Shown: positions 7,695-15,216, counted from the first letter of the stretch. The stretch is DNA of 16,562 nucleotides from Thioalkalivibrio sp. (GCA_011046015.1 DSBO01000170.1:1-16562), one strand, 5' to 3'. The notes: generated by a model from the sequence alone, not told the origin. Numbers and translations are program-made.

Positions 7695-8516
7695 GTGACC
7701 GACCGCTACGCCGTGGTCGGCAATCCGATCGCGCACTCCAGATCGCCGCGCATCCACGCCCTGTTCGCCGAACAGACCGGCGAGGACATCCGCTACGAGG
7801 CGCTGCTCGCCCCGAAGGACGACTTTGCCGGCACGGTGCGCGCCTTTCGCGAGGCCGGCGGACGCGGCCTCAACGTCACCGTCCCCTTCAAGCAGGAGGC
7901 CTGGCTGATGGCCACCGTGCGTGGCGAGGCCGCCGAACGCGCCGGGGCGGTCAACACCCTGAGCTTCCTCGACAACGACCTCATTCGTGGTGACAACACG
8001 GACGGTATCGGCCTGCTGCGCGACCTCAACCGTAATCATGGCGTGGACCTGGGCGGCCGGCGGGTGCTGGTGCTGGGCGCGGGGGGCGCCGTGCGCGGTA
8101 TCCTGCAGCCGCTGCTGGCCGCCGGCCCCGCGACCGTCGTCATCGCCAATCGCACGGCGGACAGGGCCGTGGCGCTGGCCGCCGATTTTGCGGACCTCGG
8201 CGCCATCACCGGCGGCGGGTTGGACGCGCTGGACGCCCTTCCCGGCTTCGACGTCATCATCAACGGCACGGCGGCCGGGCTCACCGGTGAAGTGCCACCG
8301 ATCCCCGCCCGGGCACTCGTCCCGGGAGGGGTCTGCTACGACATGGTCTACGACGACAAACCCACCGCGTTTGTCGAATGGGGCCTGGCCCGCGGGGCCG
8401 GCCTGGCCCTGGACGGGCTGGGCATGCTGGTCGAGCAGGCGGCGGAGTCGTTTTACATCTGGCGCGGGCAACGCCCGGATACCGCACCCGTAATCGCCTC
8501 GCTCAGGCAGGGTTAA
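7695..8516 (+). CDS. aroE: Shikimate dehydrogenase (NADP+)
   Basis: AroE reduces 3-dehydroshikimate to shikimate with NADPH in aromatic amino acid synthesis. The 273-residue protein matches the 272 of E. coli AroE. It shows the substrate-binding SRS (residues 15-17) in NPIAHSRSP, the catalytic Lys66 in NVTVPFKQ, Asp103 in NTDGIGLL, and the NADP-binding GAGGAVRGI followed by NRT. The GTG at 7695 is 3 bp after the hemB stop and no other start fits the family N-terminus. Its linkage with tsaC and hemF upstream and a gamma-carbonic anhydrase downstream resembles the aroE neighbourhood in other gammaproteobacteria. Confidence 0.97.
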   Translation: MTDRYAVVGNPIAHSRSPRIHALFAEQTGEDIRYEALLAPKDDFAGTVRAFREAGGRGLNVTVPFKQEAWLMATVRGEAAERAGAVNTLSFLDNDLIRGDNTDGIGLLRDLNRNHGVDLGGRRVLVLGAGGAVRGILQPLLAAGPATVVIANRTADRAVALAADFADLGAITGGGLDALDALPGFDVIINGTAAGLTGEVPPIPARALVPGGVCYDMVYDDKPTAFVEWGLARGAGLALDGLGMLVEQAAESFYIWRGQRPDTAPVIASLRQG

Positions 8517-8539
8517 GCCAGGCTGTGTGATACAGGCAG

Positions 8540-8568
8540 CAGGCACGCCTTTTGTGACGCGCTATGAT
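8540..8568 (+). promoter_or_regulatory. Candidate sigma70 promoter for the OmpA-family lipoprotein gene
   Basis: TATGAT at 8563-8568 differs from the consensus -10 at one position and lies about 40 bp before the ATG. The -35 region 17 bp upstream (CAGGCA) is poor, so the call rests on the -10 hexamer and on the 90-bp gap after aroE. Confidence 0.35.
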
Positions 8569-8606
8569 TCAACATTGTTTCCAAGACCAATAACGGGAGA
8601 ACCCCT

Positions 8607-9290
8607 ATGTCTTCGCCAAAGTTCCGCGGGGCCGCCCTCGGCCTCCTCGCCGCCAGTATTGCACTGACCGGCTGCACCACCCTCGACCCCTACACCCGCG
8701 AGGAAAAGACCAGCAGCGCGACCAAGGGCGCCATCATCGGCGGCGTCGTCGGCGCCATCATCGGGAACGTCAGCGCCCGCGACCAGGACCGCCGCGACCG
8801 CAACAAGCGTACGCTGATCGCCGCCGGTGTCGGTGCCCTGGCCGGTGGCGCGGTCGGCGCCTACATGGACAGGCAGGAACACGAACTGCTGCAACAGATG
8901 GAAGGCACCGGCGTGAGTGTGATCCGCGACGGCGACAACATCATCCTCAACATGCCGAGCAACGTGACCTTCGACTTCGACCGCTCCGAGGTCAAGCCGA
9001 CCTTTCACGAGACACTGCGCTCGGTGGCCTTGGTGCTGAAGAAATACGACAAGACCCTGATCGAGATTGCCGGCCACACCGACAGCGTCGGCAGCGAGTC
9101 CTACAACCAGGCGCTGTCCGAACGCCGCGCCCTGAGCGTGGCGCGCTTCCTGGAAGGCCAGAACATCACCCCGTCGCGCATCGACCCCATCGGCTTCGGC
9201 GAGCTGCGCCCCATCGCGACCAACGCCACCGAAGAGGGCCGCGCACTGAACCGCCGCGTGGAACTCACTCTGATCCCGCTCACGCAGTAA
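8607..9290 (+). CDS. OmpA-family outer-membrane lipoprotein with glycine zipper (YiaD-like)
   Basis: A 227-residue predicted lipoprotein. The signal peptide ends in the lipobox LTGC, with Cys23 as acylation site. Residues about 38-85 contain two glycine-zipper segments (KGAIIGGVVGAIIGN and GVGALAGGAVGAYM) separated by a strongly charged link. Residues about 110-225 form an OmpA C-terminal domain. FDFDRSEVKP opens it; the peptidoglycan (diaminopimelate) contacts are probably D159 in GHTDS and R217 in NRRVEL, and YNQALSERRALSVARFL is the standard helix. This layout is that of E. coli YiaD. The inferred role is anchoring the outer membrane to peptidoglycan. GGGAG at 8595-8599 supports the ATG. 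The gene seems to stand alone, between aroE and convergent minus-strand genes. Confidence 0.93.
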   Translation: MSSPKFRGAALGLLAASIALTGCTTLDPYTREEKTSSATKGAIIGGVVGAIIGNVSARDQDRRDRNKRTLIAAGVGALAGGAVGAYMDRQEHELLQQMEGTGVSVIRDGDNIILNMPSNVTFDFDRSEVKPTFHETLRSVALVLKKYDKTLIEIAGHTDSVGSESYNQALSERRALSVARFLEGQNITPSRIDPIGFGELRPIATNATEEGRALNRRVELTLIPLTQ

Positions 9291-9303
9291 CCGTGCGCCA
9301 CCC

Positions 9304-9333
9304 GCACGCGGGCAGACTCAGCTGCCCGCGTGC
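9304..9333. terminator. Hairpin between convergent OmpA-family and carbonic anhydrase genes
   Basis: A perfect 12-bp stem (GCACGCGGGCAG at 9304-9315, complement at 9322-9333) closes over a 6-nt loop. It begins 13 bp after the lipoprotein stop and covers the stop codon of the minus-strand gene (9318-9320). On the plus strand it is followed by CGGTTCTTC, a weak U-rich run; on the minus strand there is none. It is thus a good hairpin but an imperfect intrinsic terminator. Confidence 0.55.
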
Positions 9334-9845
9334 CGGTTCTTCAGCCGGACGTAGTGTTCGGCGGAATACCGGAAGTACGCCTTCTCGGCCGCAGTGAGCG
9401 CGCGCACGCGCCGCACCGGGCTGCCCAGCCACAGATAGCCACCCTCTAGCTCCCGGTTCGGCGGGACCAGTGAACCCGCCCCGATCAGGGTGCCATCCGG
9501 CACCACGGCCCCGTCGAGCACGATGGCACCCATGCCGATCAGGCAGCGATTGCCGATGCGGCAGGCATGCAGCGTGACCCGGTGCCCCACTGTCACCTCG
9601 TCACCGATGACCAGCGGGTGGCCGCCGGGTGCATAGTCGCTGTCGTGGGTCACGTGCAGCATGGAACCGTCCTGAATGTTGGTGCGCGCGCCGATCCGGA
9701 TGAAGTTCACATCGCCGCGCACCACGCTCATCGGCCACACCGAGCTGTCCGGCCCCAGCGTCACGTCACCCATCACCAGCGCCGTTTCGTCCACCCAGGC
9801 ACCGGCCTCGACAATGGGCTGAAACGCCTCGAAACGCCGGATCAC
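9318..9845 (-). CDS. Gamma-class carbonic anhydrase family protein (YrdA-like)
   Basis: A 175-residue left-handed beta-helix protein built of hexapeptide repeats, closely similar in pattern to E. coli YrdA: SSVWPMSVVRGDV, IGARTNIQDGSMLHVTH, TVGHRVTLHAC, IGNRCLIGMGAIVLDGA and GSPVR. Zinc ligands of the fold are probably H67 (or H64), H88 and H93, all present. Carbonic anhydrase activity is known for some family members and not shown for many, so activity is open. The start is a GTG (complement of 9843-9845), preceded on the minus strand by GGGGAAG with a 5-nt gap; no nearby ATG is in frame. It lies 22 bp after the gor stop, so the two likely form an operon. Confidence 0.93.
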   Translation of the reverse strand: MIRRFEAFQPIVEAGAWVDETALVMGDVTLGPDSSVWPMSVVRGDVNFIRIGARTNIQDGSMLHVTHDSDYAPGGHPLVIGDEVTVGHRVTLHACRIGNRCLIGMGAIVLDGAVVPDGTLIGAGSLVPPNRELEGGYLWLGSPVRRVRALTAAEKAYFRYSAEHYVRLKNRHAGS

Positions 9846-9867
9846 GGCATCTTCCCCGCCTGCAGGC

Positions 9868-11220
9868 TCATCGCATGGTCACCAGTTCCTCGGCGCTGGT
9901 CGGGTGCAGGGCGACCGTGTCGTCGAGATCCTGCTTGGTTGCGCCCATGCGAATGGCCACGGCAAAGCCCTGCAGCATCTCGTCGGCGCCCGGGCCGATG
10001 ATGTGACAACCCACCACCTTCTCCCGTGCCCCCACGGTGACGAGCTTCATCGCGGTCTTCACCTTCCGCTCGGTGAGCGCGTGATACATGGGGGTGAAGC
10101 GCGTCTGGTAGATCTTCACACCCTCGCCGTGCAACTCGCGGGCCTCGTCCTCGGTGAGCCCCACGGTGCCGATGGGCGGGTGCGAGAAGACCACGCTGGG
10201 GATGTTCTCGTAATCGAGCCGCCGCTCCGGCTTTCCGCCGAACAGGCGGTCGGCCAGGCGGCGGCCGGCGGCAATCGCCACCGGCGTAAGCGGAGCCCGG
10301 CCGGTGATGTCGCCGAGGGCATAGATGCCCGCGACGTTGGTGTTCTGGAAGCCGTCCACCGGCACGAAGCCGTGGCCGTCGCGGATCACACCGGCACGGT
10401 CCAGACCAATGTCATCCGTGTTGGGATCGCGGCCGATGGCCCAGATGACACAGTCGAAGCCGTCGGTGCGCATGCCCTGGTCGCAGACCAGCGAGAGCGT
10501 GCCATCCTCGGCACGCACGACCTGCTGCACCTGGGTACGGGGAAAGATGTTCACGCCGTCCTCCAGCATCTGCTCCATCAGCGACTCGCGCAGCATGGCG
10601 TCGAAACTGCGCAGGAAATGCTCGCGGCGCAGGTACATGGACACCTGGGAGCCCAGCCCGTGGAGCAGGCCGGCCAGCTCCACGGCGATGTAGCCGGCGC
10701 CCACCACGGCCACGTTCCGTGGCTGCTCGGTCAGTTCGAAGAAGCCATCGGAAGTGATTCCGAGCTCGGCGCCCTCGATGTCCGGCACGGCCGGCCGACC
10801 GCCGGTGGAGACGACGATATGGTCGGCGGTGTAGCGCCTGTCATCGATCTCCAGGGTATGGGCATCGACGAAGCGGGCGTGCCCGGCCAGCTCGTCGATG
10901 CCCGAGTCCTCGAGGTAGGTGTGATACCAGCCGTTGATGCCGCCGATATAGGCCTCGCGCTTGAGCACCAGATCGTTCCAGGAAAAGCCCTTCTGCTCGA
11001 CCTCGAAACCGTAGTCGCGCGCCTCGTGCAGGGCATGAGCGAGGCTCGTGCCATACCACATCACCTTCTTGGGCACGCAACCGACATTCACGCAGGTGCC
11101 GCCGAGCCGCCCGCGCTCGACCACGGCGCAGCGCTTGCCGTAGGCGGCGGCGCGCTCGGCCACCGAGAGGCCGCCGCTGCCGCCACCGATGGCAATGAGA
11201 TCGTAGTGGATGTTCGTCAT
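9868..11220 (-). CDS. gor: Glutathione-disulfide reductase
   Basis: FAD- and NADPH-dependent reductase that keeps glutathione reduced in the cytoplasm. The 450-residue length equals that of E. coli Gor. It shows the FAD-binding GGGSGGLS near the N-terminus, the redox disulfide GGTCVNVGC (C43, C48), the second Rossmann motif VGAGYIAVELAG, and the arginines in YLRREHFLRSFD that select NADPH. The ALGD motif for FAD follows, then the interface FSHPPIGTVGLTE and the terminal HPTSAEE holding the catalytic His-Glu pair. These positions separate it from dihydrolipoamide and mercuric reductases. The ATG (complement of 11218-11220) gives the family N-terminus. The ribosome binding site is weak (GAGA). 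The gene is divergent from ubiA across 73 bp and is followed by the carbonic anhydrase gene. Confidence 0.96.
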   Translation of the reverse strand: MTNIHYDLIAIGGGSGGLSVAERAAAYGKRCAVVERGRLGGTCVNVGCVPKKVMWYGTSLAHALHEARDYGFEVEQKGFSWNDLVLKREAYIGGINGWYHTYLEDSGIDELAGHARFVDAHTLEIDDRRYTADHIVVSTGGRPAVPDIEGAELGITSDGFFELTEQPRNVAVVGAGYIAVELAGLLHGLGSQVSMYLRREHFLRSFDAMLRESLMEQMLEDGVNIFPRTQVQQVVRAEDGTLSLVCDQGMRTDGFDCVIWAIGRDPNTDDIGLDRAGVIRDGHGFVPVDGFQNTNVAGIYALGDITGRAPLTPVAIAAGRRLADRLFGGKPERRLDYENIPSVVFSHPPIGTVGLTEDEARELHGEGVKIYQTRFTPMYHALTERKVKTAMKLVTVGAREKVVGCHIIGPGADEMLQGFAVAIRMGATKQDLDDTVALHPTSAEELVTMR

Positions 11221-11253
11221 CGGGTCTCGTCTGTCTCGTTGAAGGATAGGCTT

Positions 11254-11262
11254 TGATACACT
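11254..11262 (+). promoter_or_regulatory. Candidate extended -10 element upstream of ubiA
   Basis: TGATACACT combines an extended TG with TACACT (four of six consensus bases) 32 bp before the ubiA ATG, in the 73-bp gap shared with divergent gor. No good -35 lies upstream. Confidence 0.3.
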
Positions 11263-11293
11263 TTAGCAGCATTGATCACGGCTTTACGACACC

Positions 11294-12181
11294 ATGACGC
11301 AACCGACCTCCACATTCAGTCCCGGCCAGCGCCTCGGCGCCTACGCACGCCTGGTGCGCATCGACCGCCCGATCGGCATCTTCCTGCTGCTGTGGCCCAC
11401 GCTCTGGTCCCTGTGGCTGGCCGCCGAGGGCCTGCCCGACCCGTGGGTGCTATTCGTGTTCGTGGCCGGGGTGGTGCTGATGCGCTCCTCGGGCTGCGCG
11501 ATCAACGACTACGCCGACCGCGAGATCGACCCGCACGTGACACGGACCCGCCAGCGCCCGCTCGCCGCCGGGCAGATCACGGCGCAGGAGGCGCTGGCGG
11601 TCTTCGCCCTGCTGTCACTGGCCGCCTTCCTGCTGGTGCTCACGCTCAATCGCCTCACCATCCTGCTCTCGTTTGCCGGCGTGGCCCTGGCGGCGAGCTA
11701 CCCCTTCATGAAACGCTTCCACCACCTGCCGCAGGTGCACCTGGGCGTGGCCTTCGGCTGGGCGATCCCCATGGCCTGGACGGCCCAGACCGGGGAACTG
11801 CCGCCGGCCTCGATCTGGCTGCTGTTCGTCGCCAACGTGCTCTGGACCACGGCCTACGACACCATGTACGCGATGTCGGACCGCGAGGACGACCTCAAGA
11901 TCGGGGTCAAGTCCGCCGCCATCCTGTTCGGCCGCCACGACCGGCTCGCGACCGGCCTGCTGCAGGCCGGCGTGCTCCTGCTGCTGGTGGGCGTGGGCCT
12001 GCTGAGCGAGCTGGGCCCAGCCTATTACGCGGGGCTGGTGATGGCCGCCCTGCTCGCCGCCCACGAACAGTGGCTGATCCGCGACCGCGAGGCGGGCGCC
12101 TGTTTTCACGCCTTCTTACACAACAACTGGTTCGGGCTGGCGGTCTTCATCGGCCTGGTGATCGACCTGGCGTTACGCTGA
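11294..12181 (+). CDS. ubiA: 4-hydroxybenzoate octaprenyltransferase
   Basis: UbiA attaches the polyprenyl tail to 4-hydroxybenzoate in ubiquinone synthesis, in the inner membrane. The 295-residue protein is hydrophobic with about nine likely membrane helices and matches E. coli UbiA (290). The first aspartate-rich motif is NDYADREID (N71 to D79), the second is DTMYAMSDREDD (D189 to D200); together they bind the magnesium-diphosphate of the prenyl donor. RIDRPIG near residue 22 and TRQRPLAAG after the first motif are also typical of the quinone branch. The ATG at 11294 has no clear Shine-Dalgarno. The gene stands alone: gor is divergent upstream and comF converges, its stop 11 bp away. The side-chain length is not readable from sequence. 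Confidence 0.95.
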   Translation: MTQPTSTFSPGQRLGAYARLVRIDRPIGIFLLLWPTLWSLWLAAEGLPDPWVLFVFVAGVVLMRSSGCAINDYADREIDPHVTRTRQRPLAAGQITAQEALAVFALLSLAAFLLVLTLNRLTILLSFAGVALAASYPFMKRFHHLPQVHLGVAFGWAIPMAWTAQTGELPPASIWLLFVANVLWTTAYDTMYAMSDREDDLKIGVKSAAILFGRHDRLATGLLQAGVLLLLVGVGLLSELGPAYYAGLVMAALLAAHEQWLIRDREAGACFHAFLHNNWFGLAVFIGLVIDLALR

Positions 12182-12196
12182 GCCCCGCCGGCTCAG
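12178..12196. terminator. Short hairpin pairing the stop regions of ubiA and comF
   Basis: CTGAGCC (12178-12184) and GGCTCAG (12190-12196) form a 7-bp stem over a 5-nt loop. The arms contain the TGA of ubiA and the complement of the comF TGA. No U run follows, so termination is only suggested by the convergent layout. Confidence 0.3.
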
Positions 12197-12912
12197 GCCC
12201 GCGCCAGCGCCCAGACCTGCACCTCCCGCGCACCCGCCTGTCTGAGGGCCCGGGCCAGCGCATCCACGGTTGCCCCCGTGGTCACCACGTCATCGACGAT
12301 GGCCACGCGCGCCGGCACCGGCCGCTCGACGGCAAAGGCCCCGCGCACGTTGGCGCGCCGTGCCCGCGCATCCAGAGTGGACTGGGCGGGGGTATCCTGC
12401 CGGCGCCGGATGCCGCGAGCCAGGATCGGCAGGCCAAGGCGGCGGCCGACGGGCCGGGCCAGTTCCAGCGCCTGGTTGAAGCCCCGGCCCGCCAGCCGCG
12501 CACGGTGCAGCGGCACCGGCACCAGCGCCGCCGGCAACACCAGGGCGCCCGCGGCCTGGGCGGATGCCAGCGCCTCGGTCAGCAGCTCGCCCAGCACCCG
12601 CCCGTAGGCGAGCCGGCCGTGAAACTTGAAGCCGGTCACCAGGGCGCCGACCGGACTCGCGTACCCTAGCGGGGCGAAGACACGGTCGTAGGCGGGTGGC
12701 GCGGCAAGACAGGACCCGCAGTGCAGGGCCTCGCCGCCGGCGAGGGCGGTCCCGCACTGCGCGCAGACGGGGCCCCGCCGCCACGGAAGCGCGGCATGGC
12801 AAGCCTCGCAGAGGTCGCGCTGCCATGTGCGCGCGAGCGGCGCCTGCCCACAGGCCACACAGGTGGCCGGGTACAGCACCCAGGGTATATTTTTTAACCA
12901 GTTGTAAACCAT
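12193..12912 (-). CDS. comF: ComF family phosphoribosyltransferase-like protein
   Basis: A 239-residue ComF/GntX-type protein. The N-terminal third holds four CxxC pairs (C18/C21, C35/C38, C50/C53, C65/C68), expected to bind two zinc ions. The rest is a type I phosphoribosyltransferase fold, with RGFNQALELA and the PRPP-type loop VDDVVTTGAT at 206-215. ComF is needed for DNA uptake in naturally competent bacteria, where it acts in the cytoplasm with DNA processing proteins. dprA at the left end of this window fits such a capacity but does not prove it. The ATG at 12910-12912 (minus strand) is preferred: AGGG lies 6 nt upstream, and the resulting start fits family members. The frame could extend to a GTG at 12969, but that would cover the divergent promoter. 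The first codons carry a BirA half-site. Confidence 0.92.
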   Translation of the reverse strand: MVYNWLKNIPWVLYPATCVACGQAPLARTWQRDLCEACHAALPWRRGPVCAQCGTALAGGEALHCGSCLAAPPAYDRVFAPLGYASPVGALVTGFKFHGRLAYGRVLGELLTEALASAQAAGALVLPAALVPVPLHRARLAGRGFNQALELARPVGRRLGLPILARGIRRRQDTPAQSTLDARARRANVRGAFAVERPVPARVAIVDDVVTTGATVDALARALRQAGAREVQVWALARA

Positions 12913-12935
12913 GTGCATCCCTGCTTGGTTGACAG
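12902..12935. promoter_or_regulatory. BirA operator of the biotin operon
   Basis: TTGTAAACC (12902-12910), 16-bp spacer, GGTTGACAG (12927-12935). The E. coli bio operator, as I recall it, is TTGTAAACC, 16 bp, GGTTTACAA. The left half is identical, the right half matches at seven of nine positions, and the spacer length is the same. The right half contains the -35 hexamer of the bio promoter, so BirA bound to biotinyl-AMP would block RNA polymerase. The left half lies in the first codons of comF. Confidence 0.88.
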
Positions 12936-12956
12936 CCCCCGCCAACCCGATAGACT
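12929..12956 (+). promoter_or_regulatory. Sigma70 promoter of the biotin operon
   Basis: A perfect -35 TTGACA (12929-12934) is followed after 16 bp by TAGACT (12951-12956), four of six matches to the -10 consensus. Initiation would fall near 12963 and give a leader of about 33 nt before the ATG at 12996. The BirA operator covers the -35. Confidence 0.78.
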
Positions 12957-12995
12957 GCTCCTCACTCACCCCTCACACCCCGGCGGATCAAACCA

Positions 12996-13457
12996 ATGAC
13001 CGAAATCAGCACTCAGGGCCCGCGGACCGTCAGCGCGAAATCCGCGCGCGGCGCCGCCAAGCTGTTCAACTACGGCAACATCGTCACCCTCACCCTGGCA
13101 GGCACTCCGCTGGTGTTCGGCTCGGGCGCGACCGGCTACGGCACCATCTTCGCCACGGTCCTGGCCATCGTCCCCATCGTCCTGTGGTTCGGCGCCTCGA
13201 TGCTGCTTTACGCGCTCAACCGGCACCACCCGAACCCGCGTGTGGGCCATTATACCCAGTGGGCGGCCTACCGCTTCTATGCGCTGCTGGGCACGCTGAT
13301 CGTGGTCGGCACCTTCTTCCCGCCCGAGATCATCTATTTCCTGGTGTACTGGGCGATCACCGCCATCATCATCATCCCCTGGTCGATCCTGGACATCGTT
13401 CGCATCAACCGCGAGACCTGGGAAGACACTGTTATTCCGGAGACCCCGCATGGCTGA
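12996..13457 (+). CDS. Unknown four-helix membrane protein, first gene of the biotin operon
   Basis: I do not recognise this 153-residue protein. A polar, positively charged N-terminus (1-25) is followed by four likely membrane segments at about 26-43, 49-74, 90-108 and 112-136, the last ending in PWSILDIVRINRETWEDT and a short polar tail. There are no cysteines, no signal peptide, and no motif of a known biotin transporter such as BioY. Its stop overlaps the bioB start (ATGGCTGA, 13450-13457), so translation of the two is probably coupled, and it is the first gene after the BirA-controlled promoter. The context suggests a role connected with biotin or its precursors, or simple co-expression; the sequence alone does not say which. 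The ribosome binding site is weak (GGCGGA at 12982-12987). Confidence 0.85.
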   Translation: MTEISTQGPRTVSAKSARGAAKLFNYGNIVTLTLAGTPLVFGSGATGYGTIFATVLAIVPIVLWFGASMLLYALNRHHPNPRVGHYTQWAAYRFYALLGTLIVVGTFFPPEIIYFLVYWAITAIIIIPWSILDIVRINRETWEDTVIPETPHG

Positions 13458-14457
13458 GCTGCGACACGACTGGACGATTGACGAGATCGAGGCGCTGTTC
13501 GCCCTGCCGTTCAACGACCTCATCTTCCGCGCCCACGGCATCCACCGCGCGCACTTCGATCCCAACGCGGTGCAGGTGAGCACCCTGCTCTCGATCAAGA
13601 CCGGCGCCTGCCCGGAAGACTGCGCCTACTGCCCGCAGAGCGCCAAGTACGAGACCGAGCTCGAGAAAGAACGCCTGCTGCCGCTGGACGAGGTCCTGGA
13701 GGCCGCCCGGCGCGCGAAAGACAACGGCGCCTCGCGCTTCTGCATGGGCGCGGCCTGGCGCAACCCCACCGACAAGAACCTCGAGAAGGTGGTGGCGATG
13801 ATCGAGGGCGTGAAGTCGCTGGGGATGGAGACCTGCGTCACCCTTGGCATGCTGGAAGACCGTCAGGCGAAGCGCCTGAAGGACGCCGGCCTCGACTACT
13901 ACAACCACAACCTCGACACCTCGCCCGAGTTCTACGGCAATATCATCACCACGCGTGACTACCAGGACCGCCTGGACACCCTGGAGCACGTGCGCGACGC
14001 CGGCATCCACGTCTGCTCCGGCGGCATCCTCGGCATGGGTGAGTCGGTGCGTGACCGCGCCTCCATGCTGCGCCAGCTGGCCAACCTGCCCCAGCACCCG
14101 GAGTCGGTGCCGATCAACAACCTGGTACAGATCGAGGGCACACCGCTGGCCGGCGCCGACAAGCTCGACCCCTTCGACTTCGTGCGCACGATCGCGGTGG
14201 CTCGCATCCTCATGCCGACGTCCTTCGTGCGCCTGTCTGCGGGCCGCACGGACATGAACGACGAGATGCAGGCCCTGTGCTTTCTCGCCGGCGCCAACTC
14301 GATCTTCTACGGCGAGAAGCTGCTCACCACCGACAACCCGGAGGCCGAGCACGATCGCCGGCTGTTCGAGCGCCTCGGCCTGCACTGGCTGGAGCCGCAG
14401 ACCTGCCACCAGCACGACGACGAGGGCGACGTCCCCGCGCAGGCCGCCGCCCACTGA
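13450..14457 (+). CDS. bioB: Biotin synthase
   Basis: Radical SAM enzyme that inserts sulfur into dethiobiotin, the last step of biotin synthesis. The 335-residue protein has the radical-SAM cluster motif CPEDCAYC (C54, C58, C61) and, further on, the family cysteines in RFCMGAAW, METCVTLG and HVCSGGILGMGE, which with the arginine in RLSAGRTDM hold the second [2Fe-2S] cluster that serves as sulfur donor. The frame is complete from HDWTIDEIEALF to the polar C-terminus. GGAG at 13439-13442 sits 7 nt before the ATG, inside the end of the preceding gene. The methyltransferase gene follows 15 bp after the stop. Confidence 0.98.
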   Translation: MAELRHDWTIDEIEALFALPFNDLIFRAHGIHRAHFDPNAVQVSTLLSIKTGACPEDCAYCPQSAKYETELEKERLLPLDEVLEAARRAKDNGASRFCMGAAWRNPTDKNLEKVVAMIEGVKSLGMETCVTLGMLEDRQAKRLKDAGLDYYNHNLDTSPEFYGNIITTRDYQDRLDTLEHVRDAGIHVCSGGILGMGESVRDRASMLRQLANLPQHPESVPINNLVQIEGTPLAGADKLDPFDFVRTIAVARILMPTSFVRLSAGRTDMNDEMQALCFLAGANSIFYGEKLLTTDNPEAEHDRRLFERLGLHWLEPQTCHQHDDEGDVPAQAAAH

Positions 14458-14472
14458 GCTGTCGGGCGCTCG

Positions 14473-15216
14473 ATGAGCGGATTTCCGAATCACTTCTCGG
14501 CGGTGGCCGCCGATTACGCGAGCCACCGCCCCACCTACCCCGCCGCCCTGTTCGAGTGGCTGGCCGACCAGGCCCCTGCCCGCGGCCTCGCCTGGGACTG
14601 TGCCACCGGCAGCGGACAGGCCGCCCGCGACCTCGCCGGCCACTTCGACCGCGTCATCGCCACCGACGCCGCTGCCGCACAGATCGAGGCGGCCGTGGCG
14701 CATCCGGGCATCGAATTCCGCATCGCCCCGGCCGAGGCCAGCGGCCTCGATACCACCTGCGTGGACCTCGTCACCGTCGCCCAGGCTCTGCACTGGTTCC
14801 GTGTGGAGGACTTTTTCGCCGAGGCCCGCCGCGTGCTCGTACCGGGCGGCGTGATCGCCGTCTGGAGCTACAGCCGCCTGCTCACGGACGCCCCCGCCAT
14901 CGACGAGCGACTGTGGCACTTCTACAGCGAGGTGGTGGGACCCTGGTGGCCCTTCGAACGCCGCCACGTCGAGACCGGCTATCGCGACCTGCCCTTCCCC
15001 TTCGAAGCGCTCGAGGCCCCGCACTTTGCCATGCAGGCCGAGTGGAACCTCGCCGCGCTCGGCGACTACCTGCGTACCTGGTCGGCCACCCGGCGCTACA
15101 TCGAGGAGCGCGGCGACGACCCAGTCATGCCACTGCTCGACGAACTGGCGCCAATGTGGGGCGCGGCGCGCGAGGTCCGCTGGCCGCTCAATCTCCGCAC
15201 GGGGCGCCACGCATGA
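14473..15216 (+). CDS. Class I SAM-dependent methyltransferase between bioB and bioF
   Basis: A 247-residue Rossmann-fold methyltransferase. N-terminal HFSAVAADYASHRPTYP is followed by motif I DCATGSGQ (D42 to Q49), the acidic end of strand 2 at D65 (VIATDA), motif III-like VTVAQALHWF and RRVLVPGGVIAVWSY. Within the Methyltransf_11 group it most resembles a broad set of unassigned bacterial and eukaryotic methyltransferases whose members start with HF-x-x-VA-x-x-YA. It does not show the DLGCGTG motif usual in BioC. Its place in the operon raises the possibility that it does the BioC job (methylating malonyl-ACP to start pimelate synthesis) or another linked step; this is unproven. The bioF ATG overlaps its stop (ATGA, 15213-15216), so it is translated with bioF. 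No strong ribosome binding site is seen. Confidence 0.88.
   Translation: MSGFPNHFSAVAADYASHRPTYPAALFEWLADQAPARGLAWDCATGSGQAARDLAGHFDRVIATDAAAAQIEAAVAHPGIEFRIAPAEASGLDTTCVDLVTVAQALHWFRVEDFFAEARRVLVPGGVIAVWSYSRLLTDAPAIDERLWHFYSEVVGPWWPFERRHVETGYRDLPFPFEALEAPHFAMQAEWNLAALGDYLRTWSATRRYIEERGDDPVMPLLDELAPMWGAAREVRWPLNLRTGRHA

Noticed and set aside
12913..12969. GTG start of comF at 12969
   Set aside because: The extra 19 residues are not ComF-like and would place the start beyond the bio promoter; AGGG spaced before the ATG at 12912 fits better.
14277..15212. 700-codon frame as a bioF fusion
   Set aside because: The upstream part is a shadow of bioB and the methyltransferase gene; BioF homology starts at 15213.
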